DNA of 64,000 nt from CAVSCD01 sp963726335 (GCA_963726335.1 CAVSCD010000010.1:496001-560000); one strand, 5' to 3'. Positions 16,212 through 26,435 are shown, counted from the first letter of the stretch. Notes: generated from the sequence alone by a model not told the origin. Numbers and translations are program-made.

Positions 16212-18425
16212 TTATTTATCCAGCGGCTTGAGCTTCGCGGCCAGCAGGCCCATGATCAGCCTGGCGCCCTTGTCGAACTGGATGACGGCCCGGCCGGCCG
16301 TCTCGCCCGTGACGAAGCCTTCGATCCGGCCTTCGCCCAGCGCAGGGTGGCGAACCCGCTGTCCGACCCGGAAACCGGCCATCTCCACGGGCTCGCCGCT
16401 CGGGGCCGACGGCCGGTGGGACGTCTTGTCGGGAACAGCCGCCCATTTCCCGGTGATCGGGCGGAAGTCGGGACCGTAACCCTCCGCGAGTCCGGCCGCG
16501 GTGCCTCCGGTCTCGAGCCCCTTCAGGCCCCGCAGGAACGATGACAGCACGGCTGGCCGAGGCCCGCCGTGCAAGGACCGGGACTGGGCATGGCTCAAGG
16601 CCAGGAACCTCTCGGCCCGGGTGAGGCCGACGAAGAGGAGGCGGCGTTCTTCCTCCAGGTCACGGCCGTCCTCCGCGCTCCGGGCATGGGGGATGATCCC
16701 CTCCTCGACTCCGACGATCATGACGGCCTCGAACTCCAGTCCCTTGGCGCTGTGCAGGGTCATCAGGGACACGGCCCCGGCGTTCTCGTCGTAGGAGTCG
16801 ATGTCGCTGATCAGGGCGACCTGCTGAAGGTAGGCGGCCAGCCCGCCCTCCGCGTCCGCCTCGGCGCTGTCGGCATCGAACTGGACGGCGGAGCGGATGA
16901 GCTCCTCGACATTCTCGGATGCATCGGCGTCCTTCTCGGCGGCGAAGGCCTGCTTAAGCCCGCTGCGGAGGTAGACCTCGCGGACGGTGTCCGCCGCCGG
17001 CCTGTCGAGGCGCGATCCGAGGTCCGCGATCAAGGCGGTGAAGGCGCCGATCCTGGCCGCGGCCGCAGCGGCCAGCCCGGGGACGCCGGACGCGCTGCGC
17101 AGGACTTCCCACAGGGTGCGGCGGCCGGCCTTGGCCTCGGCCATCAGCCGCTCGAGGGTCATATCGCCGATGCCGCGGGCCGGACGGTTGAGCACCCGCA
17201 GCAGCGAGACCTCGTCGGCCGGGTTCAGCAGAAGCCGCAGGTAGGCCAACACGTCCTTGACCTCGCGGCGGCGGAAGAACTCCAGCCCCTTGATGATCTG
17301 GTAGGGCACGGCGGCCTGGATGAGCGCCTCCTCGATGACCCGGCTCATGGCGTTGGTCCGGTAAAAGACGGCGATGCGGCGGAAGTCGACCTTCTCCCCT
17401 TCGTGCAGGCTCCTGACCCAGGCCGCCGTCCCCCGGGCTTCGTCACGCTCATCCAGGAAGCGGAAGAGGCGGGGCAGGCCCCCGCCGGGCTTGCGGGCGA
17501 GGAGGGCCTTGTCCTTACGCCGGGAGTTGGCCTTGATGAGCTCGTCGGCCAGGCGCAGCACCTGGGGCGAAGAGCGGAAGTTCTCCTCCAGCCGGACGAC
17601 GGGCGCCCTCGGGAAGTCCCGCTCGAAGGCCAGGATGTTCCCGATGTCGGCCCCCCGCCAGCCGTAGATGGACTGGTCGGGATCCCCGGTCACGAACAGG
17701 TTGTCGTGGCTCGAGGCCAGGGCCCTGGCGATCCGGTACTGGCAGGTGTTGGTGTCCTGGTACTCATCCACCAGGATGTACTGGAAGCGGCGCGACAACT
17801 TCCGCCGCACATCCTCGTCCCTCTCCAGGAGGAGGGCGGTCCGGACGAGCAGGTCGTCGAAGTCGAGCGCTCCCGCCGCTTCCAGCTTCTTCTGGAAGGC
17901 GGCCGAGACCGCGGCCAGCAGCGGAGCGGGCAGATCGGCCAGGCTCCGGGCCGAGGCTTCGTCTGCCCCGACCATGTGATTCTTGAGGACGCCGATCTGG
18001 CGCAGGACGCGGGCCGGCGGATATTCCTTGGGGTCGAGCCGCTCCTCCTTCATGACCTCGGCCAGCACCGCTTTCTGATCGGACTGGTCGTAGATGCTGA
18101 AGCCCGGCGGGACGCCGGCCCGGTCCGAGAACTCGCGAAGCAGCCGGACGCACAGGCTGTGGAAGGTGCAGACCGTGGCGCCCGGCGGGACGTCCATCGT
18201 CAGCAACCGGCCGCGCATTTCCTGGGCCGCCTTGTTGGTGAAGGTCAAAGCCAGGATGCGGCCGGGCGGGACCTCGCCCTGAACCAGGTGGGCGATCCGG
18301 CGGGTGATGACCCGGGTCTTGCCCGAGCCGGGACCGGCCAGGACAAGCATCGGGCCGTCACGATGGACGACCGCCTCGCGCTGGCTGTCGGTCAGGCCGG
18401 ACAGAGAGCGATCAATCGGTGCCAT
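16212..18425 (-). CDS. pcrA: UvrD/PcrA-type ATP-dependent DNA helicase
   Basis: 737 residues, the usual length. Superfamily 1A motifs are in order: Q motif LTDSQREAV (about 11-19), Walker A AGPGSGKT (about 30-37), DEYQD Walker B, GDPDQSIYGWRGAD motif III, EENFRSSPQVL motif IV, and VSLMTLHSAKGLEFEAV motif V near nucleotide 16760. A C-terminal PcrA-like tail ends in a Tudor-type segment (VGQRVRHPALGEGRIEGF) that binds RNA polymerase in relatives. It unwinds DNA 3'-5' in repair and in clearing conflicts. The start has an AAGGA site. Confidence 0.93.
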   Translation of the reverse strand: MAPIDRSLSGLTDSQREAVVHRDGPMLVLAGPGSGKTRVITRRIAHLVQGEVPPGRILALTFTNKAAQEMRGRLLTMDVPPGATVCTFHSLCVRLLREFSDRAGVPPGFSIYDQSDQKAVLAEVMKEERLDPKEYPPARVLRQIGVLKNHMVGADEASARSLADLPAPLLAAVSAAFQKKLEAAGALDFDDLLVRTALLLERDEDVRRKLSRRFQYILVDEYQDTNTCQYRIARALASSHDNLFVTGDPDQSIYGWRGADIGNILAFERDFPRAPVVRLEENFRSSPQVLRLADELIKANSRRKDKALLARKPGGGLPRLFRFLDERDEARGTAAWVRSLHEGEKVDFRRIAVFYRTNAMSRVIEEALIQAAVPYQIIKGLEFFRRREVKDVLAYLRLLLNPADEVSLLRVLNRPARGIGDMTLERLMAEAKAGRRTLWEVLRSASGVPGLAAAAAARIGAFTALIADLGSRLDRPAADTVREVYLRSGLKQAFAAEKDADASENVEELIRSAVQFDADSAEADAEGGLAAYLQQVALISDIDSYDENAGAVSLMTLHSAKGLEFEAVMIVGVEEGIIPHARSAEDGRDLEEERRLLFVGLTRAERFLALSHAQSRSLHGGPRPAVLSSFLRGLKGLETGGTAAGLAEGYGPDFRPITGKWAAVPDKTSHRPSAPSGEPVEMAGFRVGQRVRHPALGEGRIEGFVTGETAGRAVIQFDKGARLIMGLLAAKLKPLDK

Positions 18426-18456
18426 GGTGTCCTTAGTGGGAATTACGGACGACCGA

Positions 18457-20631
18457 TCATCTCGCCCCCGGCTTGGGACCTAAAGCCGAGGCTTCGGCGA
18501 TCGCGGGGACATAATAATCAGTGGTATATTCCTGGACCATGCGGCGGCTTGAAAAGCGCTCGCCGGCGGTCTGGATCGAGTTTCTCATCATATCCACCCA
18601 GCCGCGCGGGACGCCGTCCAAATCGCGTTGATAATAAAGGGGGGCGACTTCTTCGGCCAGAAGACGATAGAGCCGGTCGGCGTCGGCGGCATCCGGATCG
18701 GAAACGTCCGAGGGCGTCGGGCCGGGATCGATCGCCCAGCCGTTGCGTCCGTTGTAGGCCTCTGCCCACCACCCGTCCAGGATGCTGAGGTTGAGCACCC
18801 CGTTCACGGCGGCCTTCATCCCGCTCGTTCCGCTGGCTTCGAACGGCCGGCGAGGGGTGTTGAGCCAGACGTCGACGCCCTGGACGAGGTAACGGGCAAT
18901 TTGCAGGTCGAAATCTTCGATGAAGGCGATCCGGCCGCCGTTCTGCGGGTTCAAGCCGGCCCAGAAGACCTCCTGAAGGAGCCGTTTGGCCGGGTCGTCG
19001 GCGGGATGGGCTTTGCCGGCGAAGACGATCTGAATCGGCCGGTCCCGGTCGTGCATCAACCGGGACAATCGTTCCGGGTCGCAGAAAATGAGGGTGGATC
19101 GCTTATAGGTGGCGAATCGCCGGGCGAAGCCGATCACCAAAGCCTCCGGGTCGAGAAGGATGCCCGACGCCAGGAGCTGTTCGGGCGTGGCCGTACGGTC
19201 GATCCGCTGGTCGCGGGCGCGCTCCCGGATGACCGCCAGCATCTTCCGTTTCAAGGCTTTGTGAGCGCTCCACAGTTCGATATCGGGGACATCCTTGATG
19301 CTTTCCCAGAGCGTCGGCTGATGGTGCCGCTCAATCCAATCCGGAGCGAGGCGCTTGCGCAAGACCGTATGCAGAACGCTGCCGATCCAGGAGGCGACAT
19401 GAACGCCGTTGGTGACGTGGCCGATCGGAACGTCGTCTTCCTTCCGGTCCGGCCAGAGGACGTGCCACATCCGCCGGGACACTTCGCCGTGAAGGCGGCT
19501 GACGGCGTTGGCCCGGCGGCTGAGGCGCAGGGCCAGGGCGGTCATGTTGAATCCCGGGGCATGGCCGTGGTCCGCCTGGCCGAAGGCGAGGAACTCGTCG
19601 CGCGTGAGCCCAAGCCTTGGCCAGAACGTCTGGAAGTATTTCTCCATGAGGTGGTAGGGAAAGACATCATGGCCCGCCGGAACGGGCGTATGCGTGGTGA
19701 AGATCGTCTCGGCCCGGACGCGCTCGACCGCCGACTTCAGGTCCATCCCCTCGGCGACGGCTTCGCGGAGCCGCTCCAGGAGCATGAACGCCGAATGGCC
19801 TTCGTTGATGTGCCAGACGCGGGGCGAGTGGCCCAGGGCGCGAAGGATGCGGACGCCGCCGATGCCGAGCAGGATCTCCTGCTGGATGCGCATCTCCTGG
19901 TCGCCGCCGTAGAGGCGGGCCGTCAGCTCCCGATCCCAGGGCGCGTTACCTTCGTGGTTCGCGTCCATGAGATAGAGCGGAACGCGGCCGACATCGACTC
20001 TCCAGACTTGGAGATGGACAATCCGGTCTCCGATCTCCACCGGGACGGTCTGGCCGCCTTCTCCTCCGTCAAGCTCCGGCCGCAGGGCGGTTTGTTCGGT
20101 CTGGAGGGTGGGGTAGGAGGCCTCTTGCCAGCCGTTCGGGTCGATCCGCTGGCGGAAATAGCCCTGCTCGTAGAGAAAGCCGACGGCCATAAAAGGAAGC
20201 CCCAGATCCGAGGCTTCCTTGAGATGATCTCCGGAGAGAATGCCCAGCCCGCCGGAGTAAATGGGCAGGGAGATATGGAGGCCGAACTCGGCCGAAAAAT
20301 AGGCGATGCCGGAATTCGCCGCTTGGGGATGCGTCCGCGGGAACCAATGGCCGTTCGTTTTGATGTCCCGGTCCATCTCCATCAGAACGGCGTCGTAGAG
20401 GCGGAGGAAGGCCGGATCCTTGGCCAGGGCGGCGAGGCGCTCGGAGCTCACGTCGCGGAGGATGAGAATGGGGTTGTGGCGCGTCCCGATCCAGAGCATC
20501 CGGTCCAGGACTTTGAACAGGTCCCGGGCCGAACGGTGCCAAGACCACCAAACGTTGTAAGCGATGTCCTCCAGACGGCGGAGGCGGGGGGGAAGCTTTC
20601 CGGCGATAGCGGATTCGGTTTTGGCCTGCAT
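18457..20631 (-). CDS. glgP: Alpha-glucan (glycogen/maltodextrin) phosphorylase
   Basis: 724 residues from the ATG at 20631; an in-frame ATG at 20643 lacks a ribosome site. It has an N-terminal DUF3417-type helical segment, then GT35 motifs: EFGLHISLPIYSGGLGILSG, THTPVPAGHDVFP, and the pyridoxal-phosphate lysine region EASGTSGMKAAVNGVLNLS with GWAIDPG following. The enzyme releases glucose-1-phosphate from glycogen or maltodextrin in the cytoplasm. It is divergent from the PadR gene. The TAGGAT before the start may be its -10 box. Confidence 0.93.
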   Translation of the reverse strand: MQAKTESAIAGKLPPRLRRLEDIAYNVWWSWHRSARDLFKVLDRMLWIGTRHNPILILRDVSSERLAALAKDPAFLRLYDAVLMEMDRDIKTNGHWFPRTHPQAANSGIAYFSAEFGLHISLPIYSGGLGILSGDHLKEASDLGLPFMAVGFLYEQGYFRQRIDPNGWQEASYPTLQTEQTALRPELDGGEGGQTVPVEIGDRIVHLQVWRVDVGRVPLYLMDANHEGNAPWDRELTARLYGGDQEMRIQQEILLGIGGVRILRALGHSPRVWHINEGHSAFMLLERLREAVAEGMDLKSAVERVRAETIFTTHTPVPAGHDVFPYHLMEKYFQTFWPRLGLTRDEFLAFGQADHGHAPGFNMTALALRLSRRANAVSRLHGEVSRRMWHVLWPDRKEDDVPIGHVTNGVHVASWIGSVLHTVLRKRLAPDWIERHHQPTLWESIKDVPDIELWSAHKALKRKMLAVIRERARDQRIDRTATPEQLLASGILLDPEALVIGFARRFATYKRSTLIFCDPERLSRLMHDRDRPIQIVFAGKAHPADDPAKRLLQEVFWAGLNPQNGGRIAFIEDFDLQIARYLVQGVDVWLNTPRRPFEASGTSGMKAAVNGVLNLSILDGWWAEAYNGRNGWAIDPGPTPSDVSDPDAADADRLYRLLAEEVAPLYYQRDLDGVPRGWVDMMRNSIQTAGERFSSRRMVQEYTTDYYVPAIAEASALGPKPGAR

Positions 20632-20764
20632 GAAGCCACCCATCCTAGCGGATTTCGCTACGAATGAACAGCCCTTGGCGTTTCCGATGCCTCGAATTCC
20701 CCTGATCCTGGATTAGAACTTTTCCGGGCGGCCGCCAGGTCCATGACGGTCTGAACTGGTGGGA

Positions 20765-20793
20765 TTGACATTAGGTCGAATATCGACTATGGT
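20765..20793 (+). promoter_or_regulatory. Promoter of the PadR operon with spacer dyad
   Basis: TTGACA (20765-20770), a 17-bp spacer and TATGGT (20788-20793). The dyad TCGAATATCGA at 20776-20786 lies inside the spacer and is a plausible site for autoregulation by PadR. The -35 box is consensus. Confidence 0.6.
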
Positions 20794-20812
20794 TATCGTA
20801 ATTGGAGGCACC

Positions 20813-21160
20813 ATGAAGGAACTTGAGCGTGAGGTCCTGCTTTCCTTCTGGAAGGTCCATATCCTTCACCACGCCGAGTCGCAGCCCGTCTTCGGCCAGT
20901 GGGTGATCCGCGAGCTTCGGCGCCACGGCTACGAGGTGAGCCCGGGCACGCTCTATCCGCTGCTCAATCGGATGGAGGAGCGCGGCTGGCTGAAACTCAA
21001 GGTCGACCTCGAAGCGGGGCCGCGGGCGCGCAAGGAGTACTCGCTCACCACAAAGGGCAAAGAGGTGCTCGCGGTGCTGCGCACCCAGGTCCAGGAACTC
21101 TACCGCGAGGTGGTGCTCGGCGAAGAGGAGGAACACGAGTCATGCAACAATCGCAGGTGA
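20813..21160 (+). CDS. PadR-family transcriptional regulator
   Basis: 115 residues from the ATG at 20813 (TTGGAGG 5 bp upstream). The PadR winged helix is clear: LEREVLLSFWKVHILHHAE, then GYEVSPGTLYPLLNRMEERGWL and a basic wing with RARKEYSLTTKGKEVL. PadR proteins repress their own operon and are released by a ligand. It overlaps the next gene by 19 bp. Codons here favour CGC and GTG where most of the window uses CGG and GTC, which suggests transfer. Confidence 0.88.
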   Translation: MKELEREVLLSFWKVHILHHAESQPVFGQWVIRELRRHGYEVSPGTLYPLLNRMEERGWLKLKVDLEAGPRARKEYSLTTKGKEVLAVLRTQVQELYREVVLGEEEEHESCNNRR

Positions 21161-21516
21161 AGCACGACCTGCTGGCCGTGCGTCCGCTCCGCTCGCTGTG
21201 GCGCTCGGCGGCCTTTCCGGTGGTACTGCAGGCGATCTCGCTCGGTGCGGTGGTCGCCCTGATCGCGGTAGGCTTCGGGGTCGGCGCGGGCCGCTCGCCG
21301 GCCGAGCTGCTGAGCCTGCGCAAGACCAACCTCACCACACTACGGCCACTGGGCTGGGCCATGCTCGCCGCGATCCTGGTGATTACCTGGCAGGCGTGCC
21401 GCTGGTCGCGGCAAGTCCCTGTCGAATCCGCCATCGCGGCCAAGGTCGGTCTTGCCAGCGCCGCGATGCTCTTCACCTCGGTGCTCGCGACCGGGTCCTG
21501 GTGTTCTGAGGCATGA
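21142..21516 (+). CDS. Small membrane protein, degenerate NapH-like
   Basis: 124 residues with three membrane helices (about 27-48, 72-88, 100-118) and a GGAGGAAC ribosome site. The stretch RKTNLTTLRPLGWAMLAAIL recalls the KTNLTT...W segment of NapH/polyferredoxin membrane proteins, but the Cys-rich motif that should follow is reduced to ACRWSRQVPVE and the protein ends early. It overlaps the flavoprotein start by ATGA, so the two are translationally coupled. It may anchor that flavoprotein. Not identified beyond this. Confidence 0.5.
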   Translation: MQQSQVKHDLLAVRPLRSLWRSAAFPVVLQAISLGAVVALIAVGFGVGAGRSPAELLSLRKTNLTTLRPLGWAMLAAILVITWQACRWSRQVPVESAIAAKVGLASAAMLFTSVLATGSWCSEA

Positions 21517-22721
21517 ACATGGGCCACAGCAAGAAACACCGAGTCGTCATCCTGGGTGGATCCTTCGGCGGGCTGACCGCCGCGCACGAACTGCGGCGGT
21601 TGCTGCCTCGCGGGCAGATCGACATCACTGTGGTGTCCAAGGACGACCGGTTCTACTTCGTCCCGTCGCTGCCGTGGGTGACCATGGGTCACAAGACCCT
21701 GGAGCAGATCTCGTTTCAGCTCGAGCCATCGCTGAAGGCCAAGAAGATCGCCTGCATCATCGGCGAGGCCGAGCGGATCGACCCCGGAGCTAACAAGGTC
21801 GTGGTCGGGGGCGAGGAGCTCGACTACGACTTCCTGGTCATCGCCACCGGCCACCGTAGCGCCAACGAGGCGGTGCCCGGGCTGGGGCCATTCGACGGGC
21901 CCGGGCACTCGCTGATGTCGCCGCTGGAGGCCGTGGAGGCCGGCGAGGCCTGGCGCCGCTTCCTCGACGACCCGGGGCCGATGGTCATCGGCTGTGCGCC
22001 CGGGGCAAGCTGCCTCGGGCCGGCGTACGAGCTCGCCTTCGAGGTGGACCACGCGCTCAAGCGCCGGAGGATGCGCCACCAGGTGCCGATCGTCTTCGTC
22101 ACGCCGGAGCCGTTCCTTGGCCATTTCGGTGTCGGCGGGATGGGTCGGGCCCGTCAGTTTCTGGAGGGTGAGCTAGAGCACCGGGACATCCGCTACCGCA
22201 CGTCGGTGGCGGTCTCGAAGATCACCGAGTCATCCGTGGAGCTCGCTGGCGGCGAGGTCATCGAATCGCGCTACTCCATGATCATCCCGCCGCTCGCGGG
22301 TGTTCCCGCCATCGCCCGCTCACCGGGTCTCGGCAACCCCAAAGGCTTCGTGTCCACCGACGAGGGCTTCCGGCACAAGGAGTTCGAGAACGTCTACGCC
22401 GTAGGCGTGGCGGTCGGCTACCCACCAGTGGACCAGACGTCGGTGCCGGTCAACTTCCCCAAGACTGGCCACATGACGGTACAGATGGCCAAGACCGCGG
22501 CGCATAACATCGCCGCGGCAATCAAGGGAGGCGAGAGGGTGACCCGCCCACCGTTCGTCCTGTGCATCATGGACATGGGCGACCGGGCGGCCAAGATGCT
22601 CGCCGATCCCGTGCGGCCGCCGCGCAACCGGGTCGAGATGAGCGTCGGGCGCCGGTGGCTCTGGGCCAAGCAGGCCTACGCGCCCTACTTCACGTGGAAG
22701 ATGAAAACGGGGCGAGTCTGA
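21513..22721 (+). CDS. Sulfide:quinone oxidoreductase-like flavoprotein
   Basis: 402 residues. It has an N-terminal FAD dinucleotide fold (VVILGGSFGGLTAAHEL, residues 11-27), a second GxGxxG-like segment at 158-170 and an ATGH motif near 111. Two cysteines sit where sulfide:quinone reductases keep their redox pair: Cys167 in GASCLGPAYE and Cys351 in PPFVLCIMD. SQRs oxidise sulfide and pass electrons to membrane quinone. The preceding membrane protein and the OsmC remnant just after fit a sulfide or peroxide stress set. Composition resembles the PadR gene, not the flanks. Confidence 0.78.
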   Translation: MNMGHSKKHRVVILGGSFGGLTAAHELRRLLPRGQIDITVVSKDDRFYFVPSLPWVTMGHKTLEQISFQLEPSLKAKKIACIIGEAERIDPGANKVVVGGEELDYDFLVIATGHRSANEAVPGLGPFDGPGHSLMSPLEAVEAGEAWRRFLDDPGPMVIGCAPGASCLGPAYELAFEVDHALKRRRMRHQVPIVFVTPEPFLGHFGVGGMGRARQFLEGELEHRDIRYRTSVAVSKITESSVELAGGEVIESRYSMIIPPLAGVPAIARSPGLGNPKGFVSTDEGFRHKEFENVYAVGVAVGYPPVDQTSVPVNFPKTGHMTVQMAKTAAHNIAAAIKGGERVTRPPFVLCIMDMGDRAAKMLADPVRPPRNRVEMSVGRRWLWAKQAYAPYFTWKMKTGRV

Positions 22722-22779
22722 GCCCCGAACAGGCAACGAGCGACGTCGCTCAGGGCGTCGCGAGAAGGCCGGTTTCATA

Positions 22780-23041
22780 AAGGTCAACAGCGTCAACACC
22801 GAGGCAGCGGGGGCGTTCGTCAAGCAGGTCAAGGCCGACCCCTCGCTGGCCGAGAAGAGCGCGCGCCGAGGGTCGATGGAGCTTCGACGAAGGCCAGCCG
22901 GAGTTCTCGGTGGTCATGTCTCACAAAACCCGTGAGACTGCGGTCCAGGCCGACTTCGCTCCCTTCACGGGCGGCGAAGGCCTGGCGCCGGACCCGATCC
23001 AGTCCTGACTCTGCGGGCTCGCGGCGTTCCGGATATCAAGG
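22780..23041 (+). pseudogene. Decayed OsmC-family gene
   Basis: The readable pieces are VNTEAAGAFVKQVKADPSLA, then after a frame break near 22865 SFDEGQPEFSVVMSHKTRET, and TGGEGLAPDPIQS followed by an in-frame TGA (23006-23008) and LCGLAAFR. The pattern matches the N-terminal half of OsmC/Ohr-like thiol peroxidases up to the first catalytic-Cys region, where the Cys is missing. The start codon is also lost (ATA). It follows the SQR-like gene and was probably part of the same acquired unit. Confidence 0.6.
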
Positions 23042-23203
23042 CCGGCCACCATGCACAGCATCCCAACTCATTGCGCACTGAAGAGTCTAAACCTGAAAGA
23101 AAGCGCCAATGACGGGAGACAGATCGGTATGGGACGGGGGTCCGTGGAGCCGGCTATCCGGGGTCAACCCGGAAAGCCCGATTCCCGAAGATATCAGTCG
23201 TTT
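23042..23203. other. Short gap, nothing recognised
   Basis: Between the OsmC remnant and the end of the lyase gene I see no open frame with coding character, no hairpin followed by a T-run and no element copy. Confidence 0.5.
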
Positions 23204-26200
23204 CTACTTAATGATAACAGTCCCCTCGCCTTTAGGGAGGGCGACCTTGATGAGTCCCGCGGCGGCATCATGGCTGAACCTGGCCGCGACACCGTTCACC
23301 GTCACGCTCTTGGGTATGGCGCTTACACCCAAGCTGACTTCGTCATCGACACAGTGATAATACTTGATGGTCCCCCCGGAAACCTCGCAGGTCAGCGGTT
23401 GGGCGGATTGGACCAGCACCTTGCCTCCCTTTGACAACCGGGTGCACCTCGCGGCGAAAACTTCCCCGCCTTTCCATGTTACGGCGACGGCGTCGGTCGA
23501 GATGTCTCCCGCCGTGTAGAGGGTGCCGGGCCGTGTCGAGAAAGCGAAATCCAAACCCGCGGTCTGGCCGATCATGCCGCCTTCAACGGCCGAGCAGCTG
23601 ACTTCCGGAGCGCCGCCTGTCGTCGTGGTCAGGAGAGTCGCCGCCACGAGCGGCTCCAGGCCGGTCTTGACGGTGACCGTCAGCATGCCTTCTTTCTGGA
23701 GGACGCCCGGGTTTTTGAGCGTTTTCAGGTAATGCGGGGTTTCGACGGCCTTGACCTCGCTGGCGTCGGGCGCCAGGTGGACAAAATGGAGCACTTTCCC
23801 GTCAACAGTCAGAGTCGAGGCCTTTGCGCCGGCAACGAGGTCCTTCAGCCGTTTGGCCTGGAACAGCATCGTCATTCCCGTATCGCTTTTCACGGGGGTC
23901 ACCGTGTCCAAGAGGATGACGGTGCGGGGTTTGATGAACAGCACATTCCTCTCCAGGCCCTTGACCGTGTCCCAGTAAAGAGGCGTCAGGTCCCCGGTGG
24001 AGAAGGCGGAGAACCGGCCGTCGAGGAAATGAGTTGTCTTCGCGTAATCGTCAAACCCTTCCGCGAAACCGATGATGTCGCCTGTCCTCTGGCTCTGGTG
24101 ATTCCCGTTGATGAGGATCGTGGAATGGGACACCGGCTGGGTGAACCACGGCTGATAGAGGTAATCGTCGTAATAATCCGAGCCGTCCCTTTCCTCCAGG
24201 AAAATGGTGCCCCGGTCGGCCAGCCAGAAAGCGCCCTGGTCAAGATGCTGGTGATTGAAAAACGCCCCGCTCCTCATGGCGAAGGAGAAATCGGTCGGTT
24301 CCCAGCCGCCTTTGAAAACGGTCGTTCCGACACTCCGGAAAAGGCGGTTCGGACTTTCGCCGAAAGGATCTTTCGTGGGGATGGCGGCGTCGGCAAAAAG
24401 GACATCCTCCCAGGTCTCGCCCTGTTTCAGATGGTTGCAGTACCAGGCGAGGAGGGGGTCCTTGGTCTTGGCCAGCAGCCAGAGCCAGTTATTCCCGTTC
24501 CGCAGGTGGCTGCCGCCGGAGGAATCACCCCAATAGAAATACCGGCGGGCTTTGATGAGGCCCGCCCAGATATATTCTTTATACGAATTCGCGACCGGCT
24601 TATGGAAATCGATGTGGAAGACCCTTTCCAGGGCGGTCAGGCTGCGCCCGAGGTTGGTGAAGCTGTAGTTGTTATATCCGAAGCTTTCCCCCCAGGCGTC
24701 GTCCCAGTTGGCCACCCTTTCCAGGAAAGCGTACAGCTTGAGGGCCGTTCCCGTGAAATAGGGCTCCAGGTTTTCGACATCCGGACCATCGCCGAACATC
24801 GCCGCCTGCAGCATCAGCGAGCCCCCGGCGATCATGGCGATCCAATTGGAGGTATTGGAGGTGACGTTGTTGTCCCAGACATGCGACCGGTAGGCGCCCT
24901 GGACAAGCTGCTCCAGGAAGGCCTTGCGGACCTTGGCCCGTTCCGGCTCGGTCATCAGGTCATAGGCAGAGATCATAGCCGATGGCCAGGCGATGGCTCC
25001 AGGCGCCGGTCCGGTGGTCGGCGAACCGTCCGCGCTTGATCTGCCAGGGGTGATGCCAGGCGGGATAATCCGCGAGTTTGAGGAGGAGGTCTTTCACATA
25101 GGCGCCGGCCTCGCGATCGTTCTGGAAAGCGTAGGCGAGGGCGTTGCCGTGGATCGGTTCGCCGGTGCCCATGAGCTTGGCGCCGGATTCGGCCCAGGTC
25201 GCCAGCCAGTTCTCGTCAGGATACTGGTCGAGGTCGTAGCCGATACTCTCGACGGTCAATTTCTGGCGCAGGCTTACGGCCTGGCCGGCGATCTCCTTGA
25301 GGACGGAAGCGTATTTCTCCGATTTCAGCTTGTTGTCAATTACGGATTTGTCGGCGCGGTCCCACCAGAGACGGGGATGTTGGCCCTTCATCCCCTTGGG
25401 CGCGACATGGATGGTGAATTCAGTTTCCGAGAGGACGGGCGACGGTCTCCTGTCCCCGCCCAGGGCTCTGAGAGTGGCGAGATATAGACCTTCGTTCCAG
25501 CGCACCGGCATCGGCCCGAGGCTCCAGGCGTCTCCCTGCTTCTTAAGCTCACCAGAATAGACCTTTTTATCGCGCTCGGTGAAAGGCACCACCTCGATTC
25601 CCACTCGAGAGGCGTCCTTGATCCATCTTCCCTTGAGAAGGAAATTGTCGCCCTTGAAATAATGCCTGAGGGGGATGTACGGCTTGTAATCGGGAAGTTT
25701 TTCGACTTTCGGCTCCTCGAACCGGAAGGCCGCCGTCCGGGCGCCCTGGAAGGTGACATCGTCCAGGCCGAAATAAAACGGCATGGAGGGGTCGGCTTTC
25801 GGGACCTTGGCGAGCACCGCCAGGGCGTTGACCTTGATGCGGTCCTTGCCGGCCAGGCGGGGATTTTCCCGGACGAAATCATCGTAGGTCACGGTGATCC
25901 ATTCCCAGCCGTTTGTTTTCGGGCCGGAGAAGGTGCGGTCCACCTTGCCCTCCGGTCCGGCGGCGAGCCTGACCTTCAGGTATTCGAACGGCAGGTGCGA
26001 TTTCAGGTAGTACCTCAGCCTGATGGAAGAGCCCGGGACAACATACATGTCGAGGAGTTTCTGGGCGCCGCAGTAGTTATCGACATGGGTGTAGGGTGTA
26101 ACCCTCTCCTCCAGAGATACATTCGGGTCTCCGGGGACCATGGTATTGGGGCGGAGATTGGGATCATAGGCGGTATCCTGCCAGTGAGGGTATGAAGCCC

Positions 26201-26330
26201 AGGCGCCGAGAAGCCCTTCTTCGAAATTCTCCGAGTAGGTCCATGGCTCGAGAACCTGCTCGGTGGTTTTCAGGGAAAGGGGAAGAATCAGGAGGAATAA
26301 CATGGAAACCGCTGTGGCCGTGCGTTTCAT
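23204..26330 (-). CDS. Heparinase II/III-like lyase with N-terminal beta domain, one frameshift
   Basis: The start at 26330 (AAAGGAG) encodes a signal peptide. About 300 residues of beta-sandwich follow, then a helical toroid, HQHLDQGAFWLADRG with the metal/catalytic His pair near nucleotide 24245, and a C-terminal beta domain. Total about 1,040 residues. The frame breaks near 24965-24976. Removing one T there gives AIGYDLAYDLMTEPERAKV, the expected toroid sequence, so the gene was a single unit. The fold belongs to periplasmic or extracellular lyases of acidic polysaccharides. It is distinct in sequence from the lyase at 4.9-7.3 kb. Confidence 0.8.
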
Positions 26331-26364
26331 AACATCACTCCTTTTATTCGAGAGCATTGGTGAG

Positions 26365-26387
26365 CCTCTGACTTCACGAATCAGAGG
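26365..26387 (-). promoter_or_regulatory. Leader hairpin of the lyase mRNA
   Basis: CCTCTGA and TCAGAGG form a perfect 7-bp stem with a 9-nt loop, in the roughly 100-nt leader between the promoter and the ATG at 26330. Confidence 0.4.
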
Positions 26388-26435
26388 GGAGTCAGCCTCG
26401 GCGAGGTCGATTCGGCCATCCAAACACCATGGGGA

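Noticed and set aside
16569..20667. Two very long plus-strand open frames (739 and 679 codons)
   Set aside because: They lie opposite the UvrD/PcrA helicase and the glycogen phosphorylase and are low-complexity shadows caused by high GC at codon third positions.
22917..22937. Perfect 7-bp hairpin (GTCTCAC/GTGAGAC) as a regulatory element
   Set aside because: It lies inside the readable OsmC coding remnant (MSHKTRE) and is most likely chance.
23006..23008. In-frame TGA in the OsmC-like sequence as a selenocysteine codon
   Set aside because: The TGA is not at the catalytic Cys position, the catalytic region itself is damaged, a second frame break lies upstream, and no SECIS-like hairpin directly follows. 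Decay is simpler.
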